From the NCBI GenBank assembly GCA_024803745.1, contig JANJXV010000024.1, positions 16,439,927 to 16,503,926 of the forward strand: a stretch of DNA of 64,000 nucleotides, written 5' to 3'. Each line of letters opens with the position of its first letter. Position 1 is the stretch's first letter. Source of the stretch: Megascapheus bottae (taxonomy: Eukaryota > Chordata > Mammalia > Rodentia > Geomyidae). The notes under the pieces were generated by a model that worked only from the letters and a program-made list of their open reading frames with translations, was not told the origin of the DNA and searched no databases. The translations under genes were made by a program, and so were the position numbers. Below, one piece after another: positions 54,598-64,000 of this stretch.

Positions 54598-55479
54598 GAA
54601 AGTTTTGCTATGACTGTTTTATAAACTATAAACCTATAAACTATAAATCACAATTAGTAGGGTAGGATAATTAATTGTCTCATGACCAACATTAAAGAGA
54701 AAGTAGAACAGAAGCATCGGAGTCTTCTACACATACTAGTTTTTGTGTAAAACTATGAAAAGCAAAAATGCAAGTGTGTATTGGGGGTGTGATATACAAT
54801 GTTTTCTAGTGATGGAGCAGAAATGTTTTGGAAAGGTCAGCTTCATAAGGCACATAAAACCCTTTTATCATATGGATACAAACATTTCCCATGTAGGGCC
54901 TGGCCTTTTCTATTGCGTTACTTTAATTTTTCATGCAGTCAGGCCTAGCAATCCTTTAAAACTTTTTACATCGATTGACACAAGCGATTCATCTTATTTC
55001 TATACAGATGATAAATGATCCTGTTCCATGTCTTGTCAACACAATCCTTATTGAGGCACCCTCTGGACACCCCCAAACTTACAAAAATTCATGTTGGCTC
55101 AGGGAGATGCAAGCAAAGAGCTCTGGCCCCGTGTTTCTATGGGAGGAGGGACTGCACTGAGAGCACAGAGCAGGCAGAGGAGTACTAGAGCTGGAGGTCC
55201 ATTCACACCCATGCTGTCAGCTCCTGGAGTCTCAGAGAAACCAGTTCTGTGCCCAGGCTGGGTAAGCAAACATGGTGGGAGTCATGCAAGATCCCCGTAG
55301 AAGGAAGGAAAAGTTGAAAACTGCAGGGCACAGAGAAGTACTTAGAATACAACAAGACAGCCATGTTTGGGGACAAAAACAAAGTAGAGACCACTCAAAG
55401 GATCATTGTTCTATTTATTGTTCATAAATATTTATGCATATATTGTTTTGAAATATTCTTGATTTATCATTATTATTAT
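54598..55479. other. Unique sequence
   Basis: AT-rich to 55020, then mixed. A short tandem 'ctataaac' repeat lies at 54622-54648. No exon or transposon is recognised. Confidence 0.4.
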
Positions 55480-55650
55480 TAATGTATTGCTTATTGCTTA
55501 TCAAAACTTCCACCTGTGAGTTATTTTTAATTCTTATTTTAATTTTACAAAAGAGAGGGTTGCAAAGCAGCAGGGCTGTGAGATTCACTCAAGGTCATCC
55601 CGTTAGTAGGAGTCTAGAATTTGACCTTGAAGCTCAGGCTGTGCATCCCG
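55480..55650 (-). repeat. MIR remnant
   Basis: 'attttacaaaagagagggtt', 'tcactcaaggtcatcccgtt' and 'gtctagaatttgaccttgaa' follow antisense MIR ('attttacagatgaggaaact', 'gcccaaggtcacacagct'). Confidence 0.6.
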
Positions 55651-55979
55651 GCCCATGCATCCCCTACACTGGGAAGCAGAACTTGCAGCTGAGGAAAGAA
55701 GAGGTCTGTCTAGAGATAGAGTGTCACTTGGGTATTTCCAAAAGACCTTTCAGTTATTCTGTGGGAAGCTGCCATGCTGCCTCTTCCATGCTGGGAAATG
55801 CCTCTCAATGCTCTAGCTCTAGTCATCTGGAATAGAAGCAGCTTCTCCTGAGATAAAGAGACGTGTTTTGTATTCCATCTGTCATAGCCCTGGATACCAT
55901 TCAGATGGTAAACATTCCTAGCGTGATGTGGTTTTGGTTTCCATGACACATCAGCGATTGCCGTGGCCTCACACAGGCT

Positions 55980-56150
55980 CCATAGCTAATGTGCACAGAT
56001 CGGTGCCCCAGCCAGCTGTGGGATGCGGGCAAGTTCTCCTCACTCTGAAAGTCAGGACCTTGAAGAGATGCTGTGAGACAAAACCCGGACTGTGGTAAAT
56101 GGGACATTAGTAGTAATTATGTTATTATTATATGCTATGATTATTATTTT
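55980..56150 (+). repeat. MIR remnant
   Basis: 'gatgcgggcaagttctcctc', 'gagatgctgtgagacaaaac' and 'agtagtaattatgttattat' follow sense MIR ('ttgggcaagttacttaacct', 'gttgtgaggattaaa'). Confidence 0.5.
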
Positions 56151-56229
56151 GAAGCTGATTGTGATTGTTTCTTGGATTTTAGGGGATGATCTATTTTAGT
56201 AGCAGCATATAGAGTGAATTTATATCTAT

Positions 56230-56500
56230 TTTGTGTGTGGGGGGGCAATACTAGGGTTTAAACTCAGGCCTTGAGCAAGCTAAACAAGTGCTCATTTTAA
56301 GTTAGCTATCTCACATCTCACACTTTTCCTGCCCAGCCTTACCTCAGATCTTCCTTGTGCCTCTCTGTACCAAGAATAACAGGAGGACATAGAAATGGTG
56401 ACTCAACTTTTTGGCTATGTTTGGCTTTGAACTGTGATCTTTCCAATCTCTGCCTCGGCAGTAGCTGGAATTACAGGTATACACTGACTTTCCTGGCCTT
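56230..56500 (-). mobile_element. Old ID/B1 composite SINE
   Basis: 'tagggtttaaactcaggcct' and 'tgagcaagctaaacaagtgc' are the reversed ID-like part. 'ggctttgaactgtgatcttt' and 'gcagtagctggaattacagg' are the reversed B1 part. It is wide and diverged, like the B1/ID composite at 5470. Confidence 0.6.
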
Positions 56501-56965
56501 TATGTTGATTCTAGATCTAATCATGTGGTACTTTCTTATTTACTTCTTCAGTTTGCAGAATATATGCTAGTAGGATAGCTTGATGGGAAATCCTAGTTTA
56601 TTCCTGTTAATTCATTATACTTGTTACTGGTGTTTGCCTTTCCATACTCACGAGTGTCCCAGTTGGGAGGAGAAGCCAGTTGGCCAGTCTATTTGGAAAA
56701 CTGCAGCTCTTCACTCCCATGACCACTGCTCATTGTATAAGGTCTGAGGCCCAAAGCTGGTGTGCAGAATCAAGATTCTTTCTCTTGTTCATGCCAAGAT
56801 CATTTTGTCAAGGCTCAAAACCACGTGAAGAGTAAAGGTACCTTATTGTCAATAGACAGAAGGAATGGTGATAGAATTTGATTTTGCAATCAAAATATTG
56901 AAAGGAAACCTCATATTTGTGATACACTGGTAGTTATACTTTTAAAAAAGAAAAAGAATGATCAG

Positions 56966-57155
56966 GGAGTGGGAGAGTTTGGCCTAGAGATAGAGTGCTT
57001 GTCTAGCATGCACAAAGACCTGGATTCAATTTCTCGGTACCACATGCATAGAAAAAGCCGGAAGAGGTGCTGTGGCTCAAGGGGTAGAGCTCTAGCCTTG
57101 AGAAAGCCCATGGATAGTGCTCAGGCCCTGAGCTCAAGCCCAGGACTGGCAAAAA
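56966..57155 (+). mobile_element. IDL-Geo SINE
   Basis: 'agagtttggcctagagatag', 'gcttgtctagcatgcacaaa', 'ttctcggtaccacatgcata', 'gaagaggtgctgtggctcaa' and 'agcccaggactggcaaaaaa' give the full dimer. The tail is only six A's. No secure target-site duplication. Confidence 0.92.
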
Positions 57156-57619
57156 ATTATCAGATAATAAATAGATCTAGTGACATGTTTGATAAATACT
57201 GTAATTGCAAAGTAGTAATGATAACAACATGAATTTGTAATGGTGGGAGGGGAGGTAGAAATAGGTGTGAATTTTCCATTAGTGACAAAGGCACATCACC
57301 ATTTCTTGTGCATTTTTTTTGACATTCACAGTTGAATATAAGATTTTTCCCTGTCCTGATCCTTGTTTGAATTCTATTCAGATCTTGGCGGGCCATGGTA
57401 TCAGACCTGCAGCATGAGCGCGAACCCTAGGGACAGACAGGAAAGAGGCAAAGGACACCAATATTACCAGAAAAGACCCTGGGATGGTTAGAGGTTTGCT
57501 ATGGACATAGAAAGCAGAGGAAGAAAAGAATGTGTGGGGTGGGATTTGCAGGATGCAGATGGATGGAAATAACAGAGCATGACTGGGCTGTCAGATGTCT
57601 GTTGATCAAGCAAACATCT

Positions 57620-57800
57620 TGCTAGGAACACAGATTTTTCCCAGTGACTCAGAACAAGGACCTCGAAGTCGGCTATAGCTGGGTTTTAACCTCCTTCCTA
57701 CCACTGACCTGCAGGTATGTTTCCCAAGTCACGTAATTTTCATGTAGTTTTCCTGCTGTTTGGTAGGAGCAATGACACATCCTGCACAAACACACTCTGA
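57620..57800 (+). repeat. MIR remnant
   Basis: 'agctgggttttaacctcctt', 'cctaccactgacctgcaggt' and 'gtttcccaagtcacgtaatt' resemble sense MIR ('tcgaatcctggctctgccac', 'ttgggcaagttacttaac'). Confidence 0.4.
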
Positions 57801-57940
57801 GGATTAGGGATGGTGTATGCCTGTTGTGATCGTAGCCTTCTGACAATACCTCTGACAGTAGTAGTATTACCTTATAATTAGGAAGGTCCCTGAGAAAGCA
57901 GGCACTCTCCATCCAGTCCACAAGAATGACCCATAAGTGA

Positions 57941-57954
57941 CCAGTAGGGGGAAA
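57941..57954 (+). promoter_or_regulatory. Weak candidate CTCF core motif
   Basis: CCAGTAGGGGGAAA fits the first eleven positions of the CTCF core but lacks the usual GC after GGGG. It shares the plus orientation of the two other candidates. Confidence 0.25.
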
Positions 57955-58059
57955 CATACACCATGCTATAATCCTAGGAGCATGGATGGAAGCCCAGCTA
58001 GAGGAAGATTTCCTTCTGCACATGCTCTCAGGAGGGAGGGGGAGGTGGACCCCAGGGTC

Positions 58060-58155
58060 CCAGGGTGCATATGTATATGTATGCCTTTGTACATATACAT
58101 ATATATGTATATGTAATATATGTGTGTGTGTGTATATATATATATATATGCATAG
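58060..58155. repeat. Compound (TA)n/(TG)n repeat
   Basis: Mixed 'atatgtatatg', 'gtgtgtgt' and 'tatatatatatata' units form an alternating purine-pyrimidine stretch. Confidence 0.9.
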
Positions 58156-59116
58156 GCAGAGATCTTCTTTTATATGGTAGAAAGGTAAGAAGTGGTAGGC
58201 ATCAAGACCTTGTCATTCTATCCCTTTCTACTTTTATGGGACATCCAGTCAATAAGACACAATTAGAATGGCAGGAACATCACACAGAAAACAATCAAGC
58301 TGAAATATTGCAGATAAAATAGTTTCTAAGGGAAAATATGGAAGTCTGGAGCCATTCATATGCTGGGGTAGAATTCTCTCTCTTCATATGCCTCTTGGCT
58401 TGAGCCCTTAAGATGGCACCCATGACTGTAGTCTTTTATCCAGGCTGAGGTACAGATGGATGGCTGGAGTGGCCAAAACAACATATGCAGGCCCAGCAGA
58501 CGCCATTGTAGGTGACTTATAGAAAAGACCAATGGGCAGATATCTAAAGACTAAGTTCTGGTCCTGGCTGTATTTCTAAGACCCATAGGCTGCATTTGGC
58601 ATAGTCATAGAACTCTTCCTGTACCAAGAAGGCTGGGAGCACAGGACCTCTGAGAGCTGATGGTCCAGTACACATAGATTGTGCAATTGTGATCACTGAA
58701 TATGCTAAGCCACAGTGATGGGAAGGGAGGCCATGCACTTCTCATGGTGCTCAGGCCCTTTCTAGGAAGCCTCTGCCATGGGCCCACAGGAGCGATGCAG
58801 CCATCCTCAGCTCTGTCTGTCCATCCCCTTTCTATGCTTGCCCTGTGTTCTAGTCCTCAGGTCCTCTTCACTGCTGAGTCACGGAGGCTGTGACTCAGGT
58901 TTCTTTTGACCTGCATTCTAGTTTCAGCAAAACTTTAAAACTGACTCAGATGCTAGGTCCTAAAGGTAGCCCTCCCTTCCTTAGGGAGGGGCATTGCTAA
59001 ATCAAAACGTTTTTCCTTCTGTAACGAATTCTATCATTTCCTTCTACCATTAAAATGACTTCCATCTGGTAACTCTGGAAACTGCTTGTCACTAGTATTA
59101 TGCAAAAACACAGTGA

Positions 59117-59118
<2 letters not shown>

Positions 59119-59155
<37 letters not shown>
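59119..59155. repeat. (GT)n microsatellite
   Basis: About 18 GT units, followed by 'ggtgctagggttggacttgg', which may be a worn reversed ID-like tail region. Confidence 0.96.
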
Positions 59156-59156
<1 letters not shown>

Positions 59157-59239
59157 TGCTAGGGTTGGACTTGGGGCCCTAAAGAGCAAGCACACTAAAG
59201 TGTGAGAGATTATTTTCAGAAGACAATTTTGTTAAACTT

Positions 59240-59600
59240 TGTTTTTTAAAAATTTCTTATTGTATTTTATTGTCAGGATAATGTATAGAGGGGTTACAGT
59301 TACATTCGTCAGGTGGTGGGTACATTATTTCTCAAAACTTGATACCCCTTCTCATGTTTTTGTTCCCTTTCTCTTCCCTATTTCAAATAAACCAGAAAGT
59401 GTGTATACAGTATACCAGTACATTAAGACCAGCAATCACAAAGATAAACCTCTTGTTTCATTAACCTAGACTTCATTTCATTTAGTCTCATCCTGTATAA
59501 CCTTAGGTACACACCTTTTGAGCTATTGTTGTTCAACTTTCTTCCCCTTTCCTATTCTTTTGCTCAGTAGCACGTGACTGGTCACTTGAACTTTTCTGTG
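59240..59600 (-). mobile_element. L1 3'-end-like fragment, longest copy
   Basis: On the plus strand an A/T-rich start ('ttttaaaaatttcttattgt') is followed by 'ggggttacagttacattcgt' and 'caggtggtgggtacattatt'. These are shared with 61-200 and 53326-53520. A further 200 bp follows, which extends the element towards its 5' side. Confidence 0.6.
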
Positions 59601-59939
59601 TCAGAAATAGTCATAATACTTAACTTCAATGTAATTCAGTAGGACGATTATAGAATTAGAATATGAGACTGTTGAACAGCTGTGAGGTATTTGTTACGTC
59701 AGTAAGTTTTTCTTGATTTAAATTAATCTGCTAAATCTGAGTCATGAAAAGTAAATCTTAATAGGATTGCTGAAAGACCAAATGAGGTTCTTTATGTGAA
59801 ACACTTGTTTATGTGGAGTATGTACATGCATGTGTACATGTGAAAGAGAATATGAAATTTTGGTGCTGCCATTTAAAGATTTAAAATAAAATAAACTCAC
59901 ATCCTTAGAACCCTGATAGTAAGACTATTTTTGGATGTC

Positions 59940-60385
59940 GAATAAACCATTTTCTTGCTTTTATAGATAGTTTCCTGACCTATGGTTGAGTCCTAAAAAT
60001 ATATTATTTTGTTTGCCTCTTTTCACACTTTATATCTATGGAATTTTACTGTATACTTTTTCTGCAATTAGCTTTTTCTTAAACCTAGGATGCTGTTCCT
60101 GAGATTCATTCATGAGGAAGCCACAGTTTATATGAGATTGTGCCATAATTGATTTATACAGATACACAGGCAGGTGCCCTTTTCCAGGTTAAAGACATTT
60201 TCTTCTCTTCCTTGTTTACCAAGAGATTCTATTATGAAATGATGTTGCAGTTTATCAAATATTTTTCTATTTGAGTATATAATATGTGGTAGTTTGCTCT
60301 GTTTATTGCAGTTTATCAAATATTTTTCTGATTATATTAGTGGGTTGCTCTGTTTAGTAGTAAATCAGTAGTGCATCCCTGAATA
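59940..60385 (-). mobile_element. Ancient L1 fragment, left of a SINE insertion
   Basis: 'gctgttcctgagattcattc' and 'cagtttatcaaatatttttc' follow antisense L1, the latter in the ORF2 region. A 60 bp segment is duplicated in tandem near 60246-60360. The fragment continues after the SINE at 60386-60574. Confidence 0.55.
60246..60367. repeat. Tandem duplication inside the L1 remnant
   Basis: TGCAGTTTATCAAATATTTT followed by TCT occurs at 60246-60268 and again at 60307-60329, and both copies are followed by a 'gctctgttta' word. The period is 61 bp; the second copy has diverged and lost several bases. Confidence 0.85.
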
Positions 60386-60574
60386 TTTTTTTTTTTTTGC
60401 CAGTCCTGGGCTTGGGCTCAGGGCTTGAGCACTGTCCTTGGACTTTCTCAAGACTAGCACTCTACCACTTGAGCCTCAGCACCACTTCTGGTATGTGGGG
60501 TACCGAGGAATTGAACCCAGGTCCTCATGCATGCTAGGCAAGCACTCTACCACTAGGCCAAACTCCCGGCCCCC
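60386..60574 (-). mobile_element. IDL-Geo SINE inserted in an L1 remnant
   Basis: A poly-T run is followed by 'gccagtcctgggcttgggct', 'gcactgtccttggactttct', 'ggggtaccgaggaattgaac' and 'aaactcccggccc'. CCCTGAA occurs at both borders (60377-60383 and 60573-60579), so the right border is ambiguous by a few bases. It lacks the 'ctttttgctatgtat' linker of the copy at 22315, so the junction is about 15 bp shorter. Confidence 0.92.
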
Positions 60575-60575
60575 C

Positions 60576-61000
60576 TGAAATTTTTTTTTATACATTATTG
60601 AATGTTTTTAGATTTTGCTGAGCTGAGGATGTTTGCCTCTGTATTATTTGGTGAGGTTTGGGTTGTAATTTTTGTTTCTTGACATATCTTAGTCTGATTT
60701 TAGTATCAACGTGGTGTTGACTGCATAAAATGAATCTGAAAATACTTAGTCTATTTTCAGGAAGGTTTTGTGGTGGATTGGCTATTTGTCTGGACTAGGA
60801 ATGTTATTCCTTTGTTATACCTTTAAAGCAGATGAATAATCTAGTTAGGTTTACTATGTTTTGCTAGAAATGACTGCTCTTTCTCAATATTTGATCAATA
60901 GTGGTGCTTGGACTTCATTTTTGCTGATCTTGACTGTTTTGAATAGTACATATTTTTGTAATTACCCCTCTATTCATATTTGTCTGATGTTCTCATGATT
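60576..61000 (-). mobile_element. Ancient L1 ORF2 remnant, right of the SINE
   Basis: 'ttttgctgagctgaggatgt', 'gattttagtatcaacgtggt' and 'gactgcataaaatgaatctg' follow the antisense of L1 ORF2 ('ggttttggtatcagggtgat', 'ctcataaaatgagtttgg'). There is no coding capacity. Confidence 0.7.
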
Positions 61001-61130
61001 AGACCAGATTGAGTGCTAATTTAATCACGTCAGACCAAAGTGTTCAGATTATCAATATGACCTACTTGTAACTGCAGTTAAGCTTTGACTGGCAGTATTT
61101 TATACATGTACAAGTTGCCAGTTTTCATTT
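60960..61130. mobile_element. Further L1-derived fragment
   Basis: 'atttgtctgatgttctcatg' and 'attagaccagattgagtgct' match an L1-derived segment widespread in mammals ('gggtttgtctgatgtttcct', 'catgattagattcaggtt'). Confidence 0.5.
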
Positions 61131-62185
61131 TAATGAAATATTAGAATAAGGCAAGAATTCCAGAAAACTTCTAGGTCACTTTTGATCCTGTTTTTCTATG
61201 CAAGAAATCTGAACATAAATTATTTTGCAGTATGTATATTGTTACTTCCAGAATGTTCTCTAAACCGTAGGCAGTACCATGGTGCAGGTTGTGGAGGAGC
61301 CAGCCATCGTGTCAAGGACACCCCCAGCATCTTTACATGAAGTGAGGAACTGAGGCCCCCTGCACAGACCAAGCATTGACTTGCCTGTGCCTAAGCGTAC
61401 CATCTTGGAATCAGATCACCTTCCTTAGACAAGCAGCTTTTTAAATTAGGACAATGGAAGATGTCACACTGCAGTCACTGGCTGTGTGTGGATTAGGTGG
61501 CTGATCTGACATGTTCGAGTCTGTTGTAGGTTTTTAGAAGGTGAGTGAAGGCTGGCAGTTTAATTTGGGGTTAAGGTAGGACCATTGTGCTGAAAGGAAA
61601 TATGCTGTGTGTCAGGAAAGTTCAGGCCAAACAAAGGTTCTGGAAGGGCAGTGTGTGCAGGTGGGGCTCTGGGCCTCTTATGGCTTCACAATCACTTTAT
61701 CTTTGGGTGAGGCCTATCTTTGGTTTGCCCACTTATACCTTTATGTATGTGTATGGGGGGAGGAGGCTCAATACCAAAAACAGCTGCTATAACTTGATCA
61801 GATAGGTATCCATTTCCTTGTCTTTATTACAGCTTAATTAATATCTGATGCTGGTCATTGGTCTTCATGGGCAGAACCAGTCAGATCATCTGTGAAAACA
61901 AATGCAGGATTATGTCCTAGCTCAGCCTTAACACTGTAGTACACAGCATGCTTTGTGAGGAAGATGCAGAAGAGTAGCTAACTCTTGAAGACCCTAGATT
62001 GAACCCAGCTGGATTTCCATCTCCACCTCCATCCTCAGATACCCCTGGACACAGCCTGGCCCTAGAGCGAGGAGATAAAGCACTGAGTTACAGGCTCTCA
62101 ATCAGAAGGAAGAAGTCCTCATTCCCGTTGCGTTTCATTGCTCTGCTCTGTGGGCACCAGAGTGAAGCACAGTGTTTCAAAAAAT
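61131..62185. other. Unique sequence
   Basis: No repeat is recognised. A plus-strand AATAAA at its right end would make it the terminal part of a plus-strand transcript if that signal is used. Confidence 0.35.
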
Positions 62186-62225
62186 AATAAAGAATAACCT
62201 CAAACTCACAAAAGCACTTTTTATT
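62186..62225. promoter_or_regulatory. Convergent poly(A) signals
   Basis: AATAAA on the plus strand (62186-62191) faces AATAAA on the minus strand (plus-strand TTTATT, 62220-62225), 28 bp apart. The minus-strand signal is followed, in its own direction, by 'gtgcttttgtgagtttgagg', a CA-poor but GT/T-rich stretch like a downstream element. This is the layout of two converging 3' ends. Chance remains possible in AT-rich DNA. Confidence 0.35.
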
Positions 62226-64000
62226 CAAATAAAAGAGAAGCATGGCTGAGTGGATTACAGCCCAAGCAGTGGAATTCAAGCATTCGTGGCATGATGATGA
62301 CTGCAGATTTTGTTTCTCTTTGGTCACAAGAGAGTACTCACATCTTTCCCCCGAGTGGGGCAAGAAAGAGACACCTACATCAAACTAACTACTTCGCGGT
62401 GTCTAGTGTGCAGGCTGCTGCTCACATCCCTTGGGACGCAGGCCACACTGCATTTGCAAGGACACACAGGAAGAAGGCTGGAAGAACAGGCTGAAGTCAC
62501 TGGGGAAGTGCTGGCACCCAGAGCTTCAGAACTCAGCATGGAATGGGTAATCCTTGTGGTTGGCACAGCTGTTGGGACAAAAGAGAACACATTGGCTTTG
62601 CAAGGAGCTTTTCACTGTAACAAATTACCAACACAGAGCAACAGGTAATGGTGTCATGGGCAGAGATAGAAACCGGGGATGCCATCAGCCAGTTTTGAGT
62701 CTTCAGATGGCATGTCTGCTGCTGGCAACAGTGGCTGGGCCTCCAGTCTCTTCTGCCATAAGCTGGTGTTAAGCAGCCCTCCCTCATGTGTGACAGACAC
62801 AGCCCTCTCGATGGCCAGCACTGTCTGGGATATACAGGACCAAAGTACAAAAGACTATCTTATGATCCTAAACAAGACAGTGAAAAGAGCAAGCGGTGAT
62901 AACACAACAGAGGTGCGAAAGGCTGTACGACCCCGAACTGCAAAGTGGAGTAGCAGATGCACCTGTGACACAAAGCAGCAGTGCCCTGGGGTGAGTGGGA
63001 AGGAGTGGGTTCAGTGCTGTACCTGGGGTGGTGCAGGACACACCGGGAGGACACAGGCGTGTGGCCAAGGCCCACAGTTCATCTTGCAGGAGCAATGCAA
63101 GGACTGGAAAGAATGACCAGGCAGGGTGTGGAGGCCCAGAGTGAAGATAGCCATTCAAAACCACTCCTAAACCGCTCCTGGCATGCCTTTGTTTGCCTAC
63201 CCCAGCCATCAACAGCAGCCTGTGTGGGTGTGTGCCGTTCGGCAGAGCTTCCCAGGAGGGTTAGAACAGCCTCTTTCTTCCCGTGCCAATGCTAACCCGG
63301 GTCTATTTAGCACCCAGGGCGCGTATGACAACCAGGCAGCTGTCTCTAGAACAGCCCTGGAGTCGGGGAGGGAGGCATCTGGATGTGAAGGATCAGTGGG
63401 AAAGAAAGGCATCATAGGCTGTCCGCTCCGAGAGCACATGAGCAGTGGGAGGGGCAGGGAGGACCAAGAAACATGAAGCTGACAGATTCTAAAAACAGAA
63501 TGGAGGCCACTGGTGATCCACTCACCCTTCTGCTCCACCCCCCACGAGATGCAGAGCCAAAGGTGTCAGTAACACAGGCAAGGACACTGGGGTTATTTTA
63601 CTATCTCTGCTTTCTTTTACCCAGGCTGGCTCTGTTGGTGCTCTATTTAGAACCAGACAGTCACACGCTCATGGGATACCCGCGCCCAGATCACAGGTGT
63701 TACTGGCCCAGATGCACATGTGGTGGCCACCTTCCTGTGGCAGAGGCCGGGGCCATCACAGTGTCAAGTCTGAGCTGCTGGGAGAAAGGGAAAAAAGTGG
63801 ACATCCATGCTGACTGCTGAGAGAAAGATGTACCAAAGGGGACAGAGGCCGTGCACGCAGGAATAAGGGCGGCGGGAAGGCAGCAGCCTCCTCTGGGCTG
63901 CTAAGTGAGAAGGAGAGAGTAGGTTTGTCTTATACCTTGTCACTCATACTGCTAGTGATTTCCTGCAAGACCCGAAGCCCACTTCCAAGGGGATACAGAG
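62226..64000 (-). other. Candidate 3' UTR of a minus-strand gene
   Basis: Nearly 1.8 kb has no SINE, LINE or microsatellite, a higher GC content and more CpG than the rest of the window, and ends in the minus-strand poly(A) signal. Long frames occur in several phases on both strands (to 145 codons) but overlap each other and show no domain. A long 3' UTR fits better than coding sequence. The rest of such a gene would lie right of the window. Identity unknown. Confidence 0.3.

Larger units (their letters stand above)
57801..59118. other. Mostly unique sequence
   Basis: It contains the AT/GT repeat at 58060-58155, a CTCF-like word CCAGTAGGGGGAAA (57941-57954) and a 7 bp inverted repeat CCCTCCC / GGGAGGG (58970-58976, 58984-58990). 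No exon is recognised. Confidence 0.4.

Noticed and set aside
62679..63116. Plus-strand frame of 145 codons in the GC-richer right end
   Set aside because: Several overlapping frames of similar length on both strands indicate stop-poor GC-rich DNA; no known protein feature was seen.

Overview
The window is nuclear DNA from a placental mammal, and its repeats point to a rodent of the superfamily Geomyoidea (kangaroo rats, pocket mice, pocket gophers). The decisive signal is a dimeric SINE with a tRNA-Ala/ID-like left half and a characteristic right half (core 'ggctcaagtggtagagtgct', 3' end 'caagcccatgactggcaaaa'). This matches the published IDL-Geo SINE of Geomyoidea as I remember it. A second abundant family joins a B1-like left half to the same right half; I call it B1-Geo here as a descriptive name. 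B1 monomers, ID-like monomers, and old L1, L2, MIR and MaLR-type LTR remnants fill in the rest.

I find no protein-coding exon, no functional tRNA or rRNA gene and no CpG island that I can support. Every open frame is short and lies in a SINE, a simple repeat, old LINE/MIR sequence or unremarkable unique DNA. The longest (about 200 codons on the minus strand near 2.56-3.38 kb) come from a degenerate tetranucleotide block. The window is best read as intergenic or deep intronic.

Layout: 0-5 kb has an L1 3' end, a MIR, two B1-Geo SINEs, a 470 bp TGCATG/GATG block, and a long L2 remnant split by an ID-like SINE with target-site duplication. 5-16 kb has SINEs, a MaLR-like LTR, an L1M fragment, a candidate CTCF site, an L2 remnant and a tandem pair of B1-Geo SINEs with GT tails. 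16-26 kb has the 288 bp CTT/CTC/CTT tract, a MaLR LTR, an L1M fragment and SINEs with clean duplications. 26-38 kb has candidate conserved noncoding blocks, a possible solo LTR, a tiny L1 insertion that may carry a 3' transduction, and L1 ORF2 remnants. 38-53 kb is SINE-poorer, with perfect hairpins near 38.57 and 48.31 kb and a CTCF-like site at 47.71 kb. 53-61 kb is mostly antisense old L1 with SINE insertions. 61.1-64 kb is nearly free of recent repeats, richer in GC, and begins with convergent poly(A) signals. Its right part is a candidate 3' UTR of a minus-strand gene whose coding part would lie beyond the window.

There is no operon-like organisation. What can be reconstructed is the history of insertions. 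Simple repeats repeatedly sit exactly where a SINE's A-rich tail should be, which suggests that retroposon tails seeded most microsatellites here. Family assignments rest on remembered consensus features, not on a search.
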